Made by a program: the position numbers and the translations under genes
In this document: piece by piece, positions 54,905 through 64,000 of the stretch
How positions within the stretch are numbered: position 1 is the stretch's first letter
Layout: the number at the start of each line of letters is the position of its first letter
NCBI GenBank assembly: GCA_023014335.1
Contig: JAECYW010000009.1
Coordinates: 2,914,001-2,978,000, forward strand
Reading direction: 5' to 3'
Length of the DNA: 64,000 nt
Source of the DNA: Galerina marginata
Taxonomy: Eukaryota > Basidiomycota > Agaricomycetes > Agaricales > Galerinaceae
The notes under the pieces: generated by a model
Seen by the model: only the letters and a program-made list of their open reading frames with translations
Database searches by the model: none
What the model was told of the DNA's origin: nothing

Positions 54905-55880
54905 GTTGACTCAAAGCTCATTCGTAGGTCATAGTGAGAACCACTTACTGGACATGTTTAAGAGGTATAAACTGGTAACACTTTTGGTTCAGACCGCAAT
55001 CCAGAAAACAGAAAGATGAGATGACTTCACAAACATTTGCAGTGTTTAAAAGGGCGATGACAGCCGCGATTGACGTGCAGGATTGACACCCGCCTTAGGC
55101 AGTGCCAGAATTGAGCTTAAGGCTGAGAGGAAAGCAGCAGCAGATGGAGGGTGTTTAAAGTGGAGGGAAAAAATGTGGGAGAAAGTTTGGGTCAATGAGC
55201 TTAATTACGTGTCAAACAAGTAAACAGGCTTACAGTGCTGAATGGATCGGTCGGCAGAGGAGCCAATAAATTTAAGTTTGAATGAATTTAGAGCAGCTGT
55301 CATAATACAAAATCTACCTAGTAAATGAAGTACCCAGTTCCCGATCTGTACCTGTATCGAAGCCTCTCTCTTTGCCCTCGTCTTAAGCTTCCTCCTCAGA
55401 GAGAAGGAGTAAGGCGCAAGCTGCTGTGCTCCCAACTTCTGTACCTTGCTCCTATTTGCTCTCGCCTATTCATGTGCAACCAACCACGCCAGCAAGATGC
55501 CGACATCATTGGGGCCCTACAACGGTTCGTACTGCCGCAGGAAGCGCCATCAGCGGTGTCGTAGACCTCGTAAAAGGCAGTTGCGCATGGTTGCAGGTTG
55601 ACACATTAGATAACCTTGGAGTTGCCACCTTCTCATGGCGTTTCCACCACAATTCCGGCTGATTTCGACGACAAGACCGACCTGTGCCTGGACGATGACA
55701 TTGTTGGGACGAATTTCAGGCGAAGAACATACCATAGGTCTGCGGCATCGTGGCGGCTGCCCGTGTCACTCCAACGCTTCCTTCCTTGCGCTCTTCGTCG
55801 TACGACAGTCTATACACCGGGTCAGCCATCTGCACGAAGCCTACGAAATCAGACGGCCTACCCATAGATAGGCAGTGGAG
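54905..55880. other. No supported gene
   Basis: Promoter side of the dioxygenase gene and overlapping short frames; no motif. Confidence 0.4.
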
Positions 55881-56540
55881 CGGCCTCCATTATTTCCTGT
55901 CGAGAAGGTCAACGGCTAGACGGCAGAGTGGGGTTAGGAAAGAGGGACTGTGGTTGGGAGAACACGAAAACAATGCGGGGAGACGGCTGCCGCTTGAGTG
56001 TGGGACCCTATACACCAGAGATATGGGTCAGGGAAGGCACGGAAGACAAGGGTGTGGTTTGGGGCCGACTTACACGAACAGTGATCTCGACTAATTTCAG
56101 TTGGGCTCGTCGGTGTGAATAGGACGTCTAGGTATGCGGTTAGAAAAGACAGGAAACAAGGAGGGCGGTGGTTGAGCTTACCGGGGTAGCAGCTCCAGGT
56201 CAGCGGCCCCGACTATTCCATGCTGGGACCGTTCTTTTTCGGAGGCTGCGGCGTGCTGGATGGGTTACGAAAAGTGGCACGGCATGGCTGGACGGCGGGC
56301 GGGCCCACGGGCAGGACAGCAGCTTCGACTAGTTCCTGTCGAGTTCGCCGTTGCCAATACGTCTATAGGTGCGGGATATAGTCAGAAATGGAGGAACACG
56401 GTTGGGAGGACTCACGGGCGAAGTGGGAAGGCGGTAGCTCCTGCGCGGTGGCCTCGACTCCTTCCTGTCGTGGCTGCCATTTCTCGGAGCTGTGGCGGCG
56501 GGATGGACGGGTTCTGAAGTGGACGGCAGGATAAGGAGGG
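55880..56540. repeat. Degenerate GC-rich repeats
   Basis: Imperfect units of about 200-300 bp share tcctgtcga, cggctagacggc / gctggacggcggg, gggttaggaa / tgggttacgaa and gtggttgggagaacacg / cggttgggaggactcacg blocks. Open frames inside are low in information. Confidence 0.55.
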
Positions 56541-58361
56541 TTTTCGTAGACCTCGGCGCCGTGCGATCCTTCTATTTCGGCTTTCCGTCACCCAATAAAA
56601 CGTGAGGAGCCCGCCGCGGACTCCTGTTGTCGCTAAACTCTGGATTGATCAAGCGCGGCAGATGATAAACATTCATTAAGAATAAATTGAGGACTGCGAC
56701 CACTTGCCAGAGCATGGACAAGCTTGGGGCTGAAGAACATTAAATTAAGTGAGTTCTAGATTTCATATCATGATGAGTGTTTGCTCACCTTGACTGTAAT
56801 AACTCGAGACCATATTTGATGATGGCTGAGAGCTGGACGGAGAGCTGCCCGACATGCCTCGACATGCTTGACTGGTAGGGGGTTGAATTCATAATAGTTT
56901 CCCAGAATTGAAATGCATCGACACGTGACTTATCAGGCCAGAGCTCAGCTTTACAGCTTTACATATGCATCCAATTTTATTGTCATCCATGATTCATTCC
57001 CGAACTCAACACACCGCTCGCCCGTCGCCTCTCATACAGCCTCAGCTTACCCATCCACCGACAACCAACCATGTTCTTCTTCCTGGGTTGACGCCGCTCG
57101 TCATGGAGAATCAAAGATTTATTTGAGAGCTAGGCTGCATTATTGGGTCGCTAACGAACTCCCGAGCGTCTGGAGTTTGAAAGAGGTTGAAAGAGGTTAG
57201 TCAGAGATCACTTATCCCTCGAACGCTCTCGCTTACTTCGTTCCTAGCATCCGCCATCATTCACCTCATCACGCGAGACGACGATAGCCGAAGTGCGATA
57301 CAGGATTGTAGAGGGAGGCTATAAAATCACATAAGTTGAGTATCTCGTTCGTCTCTTTCGTGCAACCCGCACTCACCTATCGCCTCTTCTATCCAGCTTC
57401 GTGCAACCCACTTGCACATCCCAGCCGCTGCAACCGAATCTCTGACCTCTAGCTATCGCCTTTTCACGCCATCGTCGCCGCACAAGCGCGATTGGAGCGC
57501 TTGCTTGAGTGCGCAGGTGTGATGTGGTCACCAGCATAAGAGGGCTGCCAACGAGTCTGGTGAGTTTCTTGCACTTCTACCGTGATTATCATGACTCACT
57601 GAAATTGAGGACGTCCCTTCATTCGTAATTGTTTCCTCCGTCCTCTGCCGGTGTCTCAACAACGAGATGTTCACCCGCCTACTCGTTCGTCACGACAGCC
57701 GTCCCTCAGTTTGGTATTTCTTCACCACTCTCCTCTCGAGACGCCGCTGACCCCTCCTCAGTCTAGCTGGCGATTCTCGTTTCCGGCTGTCCGTTGCTCC
57801 AAGGAAGATCATCCTAATATTGTTGCTTCTGACACTGAAAGTGATTCGTTGTAGGTCCGCACGATCAGTAAATGCCTGAGTAAGTACTCAACGAGCTGAC
57901 TCTCTCAACAAGTTAGCCCGGGGATCTCGACGTGGGGTCGTCGAGACTGTTGTTCAACCGTAAGTTGGCTTTAGTTTTCTGATTCCGTGTGCGTTCCCTT
58001 GACCGACTTCCCCTCCTGGTAGCTTGAACATCACGGACAACAAGAGGGGAAAGTGGCCGGAGACTTGGATGCTGCTCAACTCCTTGACAAGTTTCCTCAA
58101 AGGATAGGGCAGATAGGCTGCCCGGTGGCTTGTACGTATCCTCTTGCTTCTCTTGTTCGACCCTAAACTGATGCCACGATCCTGTAGCTGGCGAGGATGC
58201 TTGGCGAACTTTTCGACTCATTTGGCAATGCTCACAGCTGCCGCTGGGCCTTTGAAGGACGTCAACTCCACCTCCATCCTTCTCAAGTTTTGGCCAATGA
58301 CAGCTGTAAGAACTATCTTGCTAATGCATATGAAAGCCCGTTGTAGTCCATCTCTTCAGAA
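56541..58361. other. No clear gene
   Basis: Several GT-AG intron-like spacers around short frames (for instance 56,913-57,200 and 57,651-57,854, Ser/Pro-rich). Could be a non-coding transcript or a decayed gene; I cannot support either. Confidence 0.35.
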
Positions 58362-58853
58362 TCAGATGACCAGCAAAACAATGTGCAACGGGGATTTATT
58401 ATCAATTGTATTTAAGTAAAGGAGTACAGTGCTTTTGAATATGGCCAAGCAGCCGAAACGAAGTCTAAATAGGGAGAGAAGCGTGGTTTTTGAACTTGAA
58501 TTACTTTTGTCCGCCGGATCCCTTAATAGCGACGGCTGGACACGCTGAGAAATATAGGATTGTGCGACGAGAGCACCTTCTTTGGCGTGGTTGAGTCGCA
58601 GGACTAGGCATTTCGCCTCTGCTTCGGCCTTTTCTGTTCTCGACTTCATATCTTCCAATTGAATTTCCAAATTCTGAATCCTGGCCCACATTTCTGACAT
58701 CTTGTGCTCCCCCGCGTCCAGTTCCTGAAGGTCGTTCAGGAGCCATGGGGATGGGGAATAATCGACCTTTCTCAAGGTAAATTGAAGTTGAGACAGGTAT
58801 TCAGGAGAAAGCACTGTAGCACCTTGAGGCTCGATCAAGGAGGTGCATATCAT
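58362..58853 (-). CDS. Coiled-coil protein fragment, paralogue of the gene at 61.4 kb
   Basis: The minus strand encodes SEMWARIQNLEIQLEDMKSR, then TEKAEAEAKCLVLRLNHAKE and GALVAQSYISQ. This aligns position by position with SEMWAKIQNWEAHTEEMRLR and the following residues of the gene at 61,411-60,311. An intron (about 58,780-58,725) ending before ELDAGEHK is likely. The start lies upstream of this window of similarity and the 3' part differs, so it may be a partial duplicate. Heptad-like Leu/Ala spacing predicts a coiled coil. Function unknown. Confidence 0.5.
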   Translation of the reverse strand: MICTSLIEPQGATVLSPEYLSQLQFTLRKVDYSPSPWLLNDLQELDAGEHKMSEMWARIQNLEIQLEDMKSRTEKAEAEAKCLVLRLNHAKEGALVAQSYISQRVQPSLLRDPADKSNSSSKTTLLSLFRLRFGCLAIFKSTVLLYLNTIDNKSPLHIVLLVI

Positions 58854-59087
58854 GGACGCTGGGGACCAGGGGAAAACGAATTTGTTGGAGTTCGTGTTCC
58901 GTATTTACTGATGTAGGCCTCCTTTTCTTACCACCATGTCGTAGCACCTTATGCGATGCGGAACACAAATTGTCACAACTAAGCATAAAGACTGGGCATA
59001 AAATAGGAATGATTTGATTTGAATGACAAAAACTGCAAAACCAAGCAAAAACCGCCTATGAGGACTCGTAATATCCGGCGTAGCCGT

Positions 59088-60314
59088 CTAATCCTCTACT
59101 CTCTCAAACTCGATGAGATCGAGGGCAGCTTTGGCGCCTAGGAGTTTCTTTTGTCCTTCGTCCAAATGCTTATACCATACATCATCATAGAAGTTTATAG
59201 GCAGTCCAGGAATGGGTCGTCTCGAGGTTTCCGTTGCGTTGACTCTTCGTTTGCGTGGTCTCGGTGCGTTCCCGGTGATGTTCTCGTAGCAGTTCTTGAA
59301 GTTCCGGTCACGGTCAATAGTAATCATCCTTGCGACAAGACCCACTCTTCTCCAACTCATTTTCTTCGCAAAATAGACTTTATGTCCGTCATCGTCAACG
59401 TCACTTTCATCGGAGCTCATCCCTCCTGCTCCTAGAGTTGCAACGACCTCGTCAAGATGTCCCCAGATAACCTTGCCGTCCCCGCTCTTTTGGGACGTAG
59501 AATTCTGTACTGTAATGCGGCTTCGTACTGAAAACCTCTGCTATTCCATTAAAACTGGTTGCTGACGTTTAAGGATGATAAAAATGATTACCTCATTTCG
59601 TCTTGAATTACGCCTCTGGTTCAATAGTACACGGCGATGTCGGGTCAATAGTCGCTGGTTCATTTGCGCGTTTGTTTCCCCGACCTTCCGCGTGGCTTGT
59701 TTGACTTTCTTTTTGAGCCTTCGAAGTCGGTCCATGAACATCTTGCAAATGTCTTCTTGCTGTTCTTCGTCTCGGACGACATATTTGGTGGTATACTCCT
59801 CCATGAAGATCTCAAACAACGCATAGTTCCAAGGGCTTTCGATATTGACCCAGTCTGGCGCGTACGGTGGCGTAGGTCCAGGACCGCGTTCTTCCTCGTA
59901 TGCCACAATCGCATCGTCGTCAGCCAAATTTGCCCGGACAATGTCAGCATCGTGTTTGATGTCAAGCAAGGTGTTCATTGCCTCCCGGACAGCCCTCTAA
60001 ATGAAGTCAATATAGAAAACCCAACCAAGATAATAGACTTTACAAGCTGGTCATTTCGTTGAGGCGTGGTATGCCTCTGTGGAGGTAATTTGAAAAGTGC
60101 CGTTCGTGGTCCGCCATACTTCTTCTTGCGCTGAGCATAGTCTATACCGGAACCAGAACCAGACATATGTGACATCTGTTCTGTCAACTTGGTGACGCAT
60201 CCGGTGAGGGCAATAACAGCTTGCTCTAATGATGAATTTGGCGCCTATTTGTTTCATCGTCAGCCACTTCTACATGGAAAATATGTGTGAGAAATGTACC
60301 GGGGAATTGCTCAT
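59088..60314 (-). CDS. Unknown protein of a multi-copy agaricomycete family, 357 aa
   Basis: Four exons (60,314-60,300; 60,244-60,044; 59,996-59,592; 59,540-59,088), all phase 0 with GT-AG introns, encode 357 residues. Order: a Ser/Gly linker (SHMSGSGSGIDYAQRKKKYG), RAVREAMNTLLDIKHDADIV, EEERGPGPTPPYAPDWVN, IESPWNYALFEIFMEEYTTK, a basic coiled helix (RLRRLKKKVKQATRKVGETN, LLTRHRRVLLNQRRNSRR), an acidic part (GGMSSDESDVDDDGHKVYFA), KKMSWRRVGLVARMI, and an end with LPINFYDDVWYKHLDEGQKK. The GPGP, SPWN and SSDESD pattern is typical of dispersed mushroom hypothetical proteins, often near transposons as I recall. Its ATG overlaps the stop codon of the upstream gene (ATGA). Confidence 0.7.
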
Positions 60315-61411
60315 GCTGGCTCGAAATCCCTTAAAAATAACCCGTCAGCGTTGGTCTCAACCTTAAACTGAGACTTGGCAATACCCCAGAAAATTGTCCG
60401 AACTGGGAATTTGACGATGTAGCCCCACTGTGCTCTTGGCCTGTGGCGGGTTTGAGCCTTAAAGACGGACCTGCACCAATAATCGATGGGGGAAATTTCA
60501 TCAAAGCTAAATGAATAGCTTTTGCTGTGGGCTGAAGTTCGTCCATTGCCTTCCAAGCGTTAAGCAGCGTGCCACCTCAAAGGAGGAGGGAACATACATC
60601 GTGGTCAGTTTCTTCGCCGTCGGCATCCATTGTCTTCCAAAGTGTTGAGCAGCATGCCATGTTGAAGGGAGGAAAGCACATACAGCATCTTTATCCTCGT
60701 TGTCAGTTTCTTCGACGTCGGCGTCTTGATGTCGGTCATCTGGCGCAGCCAGGTACCATTCCCTATCCTTTCCTTTGAGCATTCTTTTTTCTTGTTGAGC
60801 TGAACCTTGAAATACAACTTCCATGAGTCCATTATCTCAAAATCAAACCAATCTCCACCTTACCTTCAAGGGATTCAAATTCCGATTCATGTCTCATGCT
60901 TGAATCAGCGTCTGGAGAAAAAGGCTCTGGCAGTGAGTGGAATGGAGAATCTGTGATGCTCTGAACTGGATGAGCCTGTTGATTAGGCTGAACACTGGCA
61001 AGATATGTTTCTGCTGCCAGAGCGCGTTCTTGCGCCCTAGCGAGTTGCTGGGTTAGACTCTTGGCCTGCTCTTCAGCTTTTTCTGCTCGCAACCGCATCT
61101 CTTCTGTGTGGGCCTCCCAGTTCTGGATCTTTGCCCACATTTCAGAAATTTTGCGTTCCTGTACTTGTAAGTCTTGTGACTGGTTGGTAGACAGTGGTCG
61201 TTACTCCATTCCGATAGCATGGCATGCGGATTAACCAACCTTTGTCGTAATGTAAGCCTGAGCTTGGGATAGATCGTCAAGTTGTAACTGGTCCTACAAG
61301 CAAAGTCAAGACCTTGGTCAAGAAGAGACTGCGGCACAATCACAAACTTACAGGGTGTGTTGCGACCTCTCCTGATACGGGGCCGTTCGTGCGATGGTTG
61401 TCGCTGTTCAT
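60311..61411 (-). CDS. Coiled-coil protein with internal exon duplication, unknown
   Basis: A coherent minus-strand model: MNSDNHRTNGPVSGEVATHP (ATG near 61,411), intron, DQLQLDDLSQAQAYITTK, intron, SEMWAKIQNWEAHTEEMRLR with RAEKAEEQAKSLTQQLARAQ (coiled coil) to ESEFESLEG (about 60,865), intron, QQEKRMLKGKDREWYLAAPD and DADVEETDNEDKD, intron, a short repeat exon DADGEETDHD, intron, then SYSFSFDEISPIDYWCRSVF, RAQWGYIVKFPVRTIFWGIA and VETNADGLFLRDFEPA ending at TGA 60,313-60,311. The acidic exon plus intron is tandemly duplicated (60,720-60,545, about 90 bp unit). The final domain looks conserved but is not recognised. Upstream exon borders are within a few bases. Confidence 0.5.
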
Positions 61412-63129
61412 TTTCGCTGCGCGTCGCTGTGTTGCGACACTATGGAGAAATTTCAATAGCGGCTGTACTTATAATTGGGTCGCCAGAGCAAAACCTGGAA
61501 CTTCGGGTCGTTAGTCACACCTGTGTTGTGTTCTCTAGCAGTAGGTCTTGAGTCAAAACTCGCCAGATCTGGAGGCTTTCCACTACCATCGATATTTTGA
61601 TCGCCGGTGCTGAGCGCTAAAGAGTGGTTGATGTTGAGTGGCTGATTTGACAGGTAAATATTAATATTGACAGGTCTAGGCACGTACGTATACCATTTGT
61701 CCTGCTGAAGTTCAAAATGCTGTTCCCACAGCATGCAGAGGGCAGCAGCGCTTGGCTTGGCGCACTACTTACTACTCTAGATCTGGATGCTGGCGCGCCT
61801 TCATTCTCAGATCTGGCGAGCTTTGACTCAGGAGCCTGGAGAAAGAGCGGAGTGGCAGTTCTATTAGTTGGTACTATAGCTACACGATAGCACTATACTT
61901 ACCTGTCAATATTAATAGCTTGCACAGTCAGGAGGTCAATCCCAGTGGCGCCTTTCCGACGGCGGCTCGACGACTGATAATATTTAATGTCAGAACACGC
62001 CCGGTCTCGGAACATAACTCAATACGAAAGCGATAGAAATATCAAGCTGGTGGCTGGCGGCTAAATACGAAAGAGCTGAGATGCAAATGCAGTGGCCAAC
62101 CGCGAAACCGGTTTGAAGAAATTCCCATGTGTGAACCAGGATATTATCATTTAGAAAAAAGGTAGTACTTGGCAAAATCCACGAAGTCAAACCCATGGAG
62201 GCGAGGATCGAGGGGTATCAGATTCATGGATCTGGTGCGAATAACGAATGAGAAAGTGTTGATGCCGAAGCGAAAATCTAGTGGTTTGGAAAATTTCGCG
62301 ACGAGTGTGAAAGCGTTTGATGGCAGATCCATATTCCGCGATCGACTTCTATGCAATAATATCAGCGCGACGAGCAATATGCGGTTCGCAGGTGATCGCG
62401 AGTGCTTGGTGATGGGGCGCGGGCTGGCGAACAGGTATGGGGTGGGCGGGCGAGAGTTCAGGAGCCGGTGAGATCCCCTTGCCGAGTGACTTTTTCCTTG
62501 CCAGCCAGTGATCGCAGGGATTAAATTGCTGTGGTATCCGTGCTTTTCGCTATCAAAATCGAAGGTTTTTTGCCAGCGCCTGTACTTGTCTTGTTAGCAT
62601 TGCATTGGCAGGACGAGTCCCTGCTTTTTTATTTATTTATTTATTACATACCACACTGCGACAATCCAGAGTTAATCGCAAGTATCTTGCATAGAGCTTC
62701 ACACCAATACATTTCGCCGAAAAACTTGGTCAAAAGAGGGGGCACAGAGAGGTATAGATACAGATATTGAGGTATGGAGGGGACGGACAGATGGTTCGAA
62801 TGCGAGATAATGATCCACTGAAAGCCGATGAGGATGGAACCTAAAAATAGATGGGGTGGCATATTCATACGCCTCTGGACAGAAAGTTGGAGTCTTGTAG
62901 TCTCGTCCCCATCCGCAGTGGTGATATATAAGGAAGAGATGAGCAGTGGAATCGTCACTAGTACTCGTGGATGCGTGCACAAAATGATCAGGTGACTGTT
63001 TGTTACTGACCGTGCACTAACTGAGTAAGATGGGTGCCGCTTTCATGTATCGTGCTTTTGAACTCACTCAACTCATCAGTGTCGTCCTACTCTCCTTCGC
63101 CTGAATCTTGCTCCTCCACTGTCCCGCTC
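61412..63129. other. No supported gene
   Basis: Contains two stretches with the palindromic taaatattaatattgacagg / cctgtcaatattaatag theme (about 61,653-61,675 and 61,902-61,920) and repeated cagatctgg(a/c)g blocks, suggesting a small degenerate element. 62,000-63,100 has no recognisable content. Confidence 0.4.
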
Positions 63130-63169
63130 AACGATAACCGGCTTAGCATCTCTTTGAAACCCCTCTCGA

Positions 63170-63262
63170 GTGTCCTGGGTTTCCGGGACACTCTGCCTCT
63201 TCACGACTCAAAGCACAACCTTCCTCAGAGTTGCCTCAGAGTGTCCTGGGTATCCAGGACAC
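63170..63262. repeat. Paired-palindrome module, copy 5
   Basis: Palindromes 63,170-63,191 (GTGTCCTGG / CCGGGACAC, one mismatch) and 63,241-63,262 (GTGTCCTGG / CCAGGACAC, perfect), oriented as in copy 1 and opposite to copy 3. Confidence 0.85.
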
Positions 63263-63729
63263 GCTGCTTTAGATTTTCTATCTTTGGCGCGATTCCTGCG
63301 CTGGCGAGATCGCATTCGATCCGATCGGGAGAAGGCTAACAACCAACCTGGCTTTGCAGGCTGATTTCTCAATTCCGGCTTAGGGAGTTTCCCATCCGGC
63401 TCATCCACCCGACGGTGACGGTTTAATGGATTTCAAATCCCATGTTCGACGTTATCAACTTCTAATTAGGACTTTGTTATTCGGACGGTCTGGCCCTATG
63501 GCACTACTGCCTCAAGACGCGATAATGTTAGCCTCGTGCGGTCCTCAGAGGATGGCTTGACTCTAGATCTCCTCGAGGTTACTCCTCTGCGGTGTGCTGC
63601 AGTTTTCCGACCATATTGCTGTGTTACCCCCTGGTTACCCCCCCACCGTCGTGAGCCTCCCTCCTTACCCTTTTTTCCAGGTCGCTTATATTTCTTCTAG
63701 CCCCTTGTGCATGCCTTACCTGTACTCAA

Positions 63730-64000
63730 TGCAATCATAGCGCCATGGACCTTTGATAAATTTGAGGGTGAGTATCGTCATGTATTTTTGTCAAATCATG
63801 ACAGAGAGCGCGTTTTCACAGGTTTTGTTCTGCAATGAAATGCTACCAAAATTCTTCCTGCGGAGAGCCGCCGTCAAGCGAAGCTTGCCTTACATCCTCA
63901 CGCCAGGCAACATATTTAGATACATGTTTTATTGTAAGACCAGTGCCCAATACGGTATGATTCAAGGCATGAATGAGAACGGAAATGTTAAACATCGAAT
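63730..64000 (+). pseudogene. Unknown protein, exon fragments in repeat B (right copy)
   Basis: Plus-strand twin of the fragment at 36,740-36,420: CPLVHALPVLNAIIAPWTFD, intron at 63,769-63,822, VLFCNEMLPKFFLRRAAVKR and LTPGNIFRYMFYCKT. The frame is open to the window end, so this copy could be part of an intact gene; its 5' exons may begin near 63,428 or 63,520. Confidence 0.45.

Larger units (their letters stand above)
63130..64000. repeat. Inverted repeat B, right copy (continues past the window)
   Basis: Reverse complement of 36,420-37,300 with near identity; one 9-base indel at about 63,205. Carries the paired-palindrome module and, on the plus strand, the same unknown-protein exons (APWTFDKFEG at about 63,740, then FRYMFYCKT at about 63,920). 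Confidence 0.85.

Noticed and set aside
1..64000. tRNA, rRNA or snRNA genes
   Set aside because: I looked for the GGTTCGANNCC B-box and cloverleaf-like pairs and saw no convincing case; a tRNA scan would be needed to exclude weak ones.
1..64000. LTR retrotransposons or viral integrations
   Set aside because: No reverse transcriptase YxDD, integrase zinc-finger or gag-like frame was seen; the transposase remains I could recognise are hAT, Tnp2-type and a possible Plavaka-like fragment.

Overview
The window looks like nuclear DNA of a mushroom-forming basidiomycete (Agaricomycetes). Genes carry many short GT-AG introns (about 45-60 bp). The recognisable families are fungal or agaricomycete-specific: a Tnp2-type transposase, a TET/JBP-like dioxygenase, WD40 proteins with a C-terminal membrane helix, a fused-type fungal fatty acid synthase, and several multi-copy mushroom families of unknown function. 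I see no rRNA, tRNA, CRISPR array or bacterial operon structure, and no LTR-retrotransposon reverse transcriptase. All transposase remains that I recognise are class II. Family assignments rest on remembered sequence patterns, not on a search.

Left part (1-30 kb): this is a rearranged graveyard of host gene fragments around one intact transposon. From the left come the start of a WD40 gene leaving the window, an ISWI/SNF2 ATPase fragment, a broken fatty acid synthase (FAS) on the minus strand, and then a 1.5 kb segment (7,605-9,127) that recurs inverted at 27,129-28,651. Between these arms lie three pieces of one housekeeping gene, CFT1 (CPSF-A subunit), all on the plus strand but in the order middle (9.1-10.0 kb), N-terminal (13.5-14.8 kb), C-terminal (21.6-24.4 kb). 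Remains of a hAT transposase and a RecQ-like helicase lie between the first two pieces, and an intact 1,187-residue Tnp2-type transposase gene (19,063-15,330) between the last two. The right arm holds an intact 870-residue gene of unknown function (27,287-24,621), followed by the complementary part of FAS.

Middle part (30-50 kb): a decayed hAT transposase, a probably broken minus-strand gene (35.8-34.2 kb), the left copy of a second inverted repeat (36.4-37.3 kb, partner at 63.1-64.0 kb), a GC-rich repeat block (38.1-39.2 kb), a gene with a nucleotidyltransferase-like GGS/DID motif (41.4-39.4 kb), a 203-residue three-exon gene (43.3-44.0 kb), a complete ten-exon WD40 membrane protein gene (47.2-49.1 kb; inverted paralogue of the one at the left edge), and a small two-exon coiled-coil gene.

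Right part (50-64 kb): the C-terminal end of a hAT transposase, an intact TET/JBP-like 2OG-Fe(II) dioxygenase gene (54.8-53.2 kb), degenerate repeats, and a minus-strand cluster of two adjacent genes overlapping by ATGA (61.4-59.1 kb) with a duplicated coiled-coil relative at 58.4-58.9 kb.

The most unusual signal is a family of about 22 bp palindromes (arms of type GTGNNCTGG / CCAGNNCAC around 4 bases). They recur at the ends of the intact Tnp2 element, in both inverted-repeat families and in solo element ends, often as pairs about 70 bp apart with a conserved spacer. They suggest a shared protein-binding or recombination site linking otherwise different repeats in this window.
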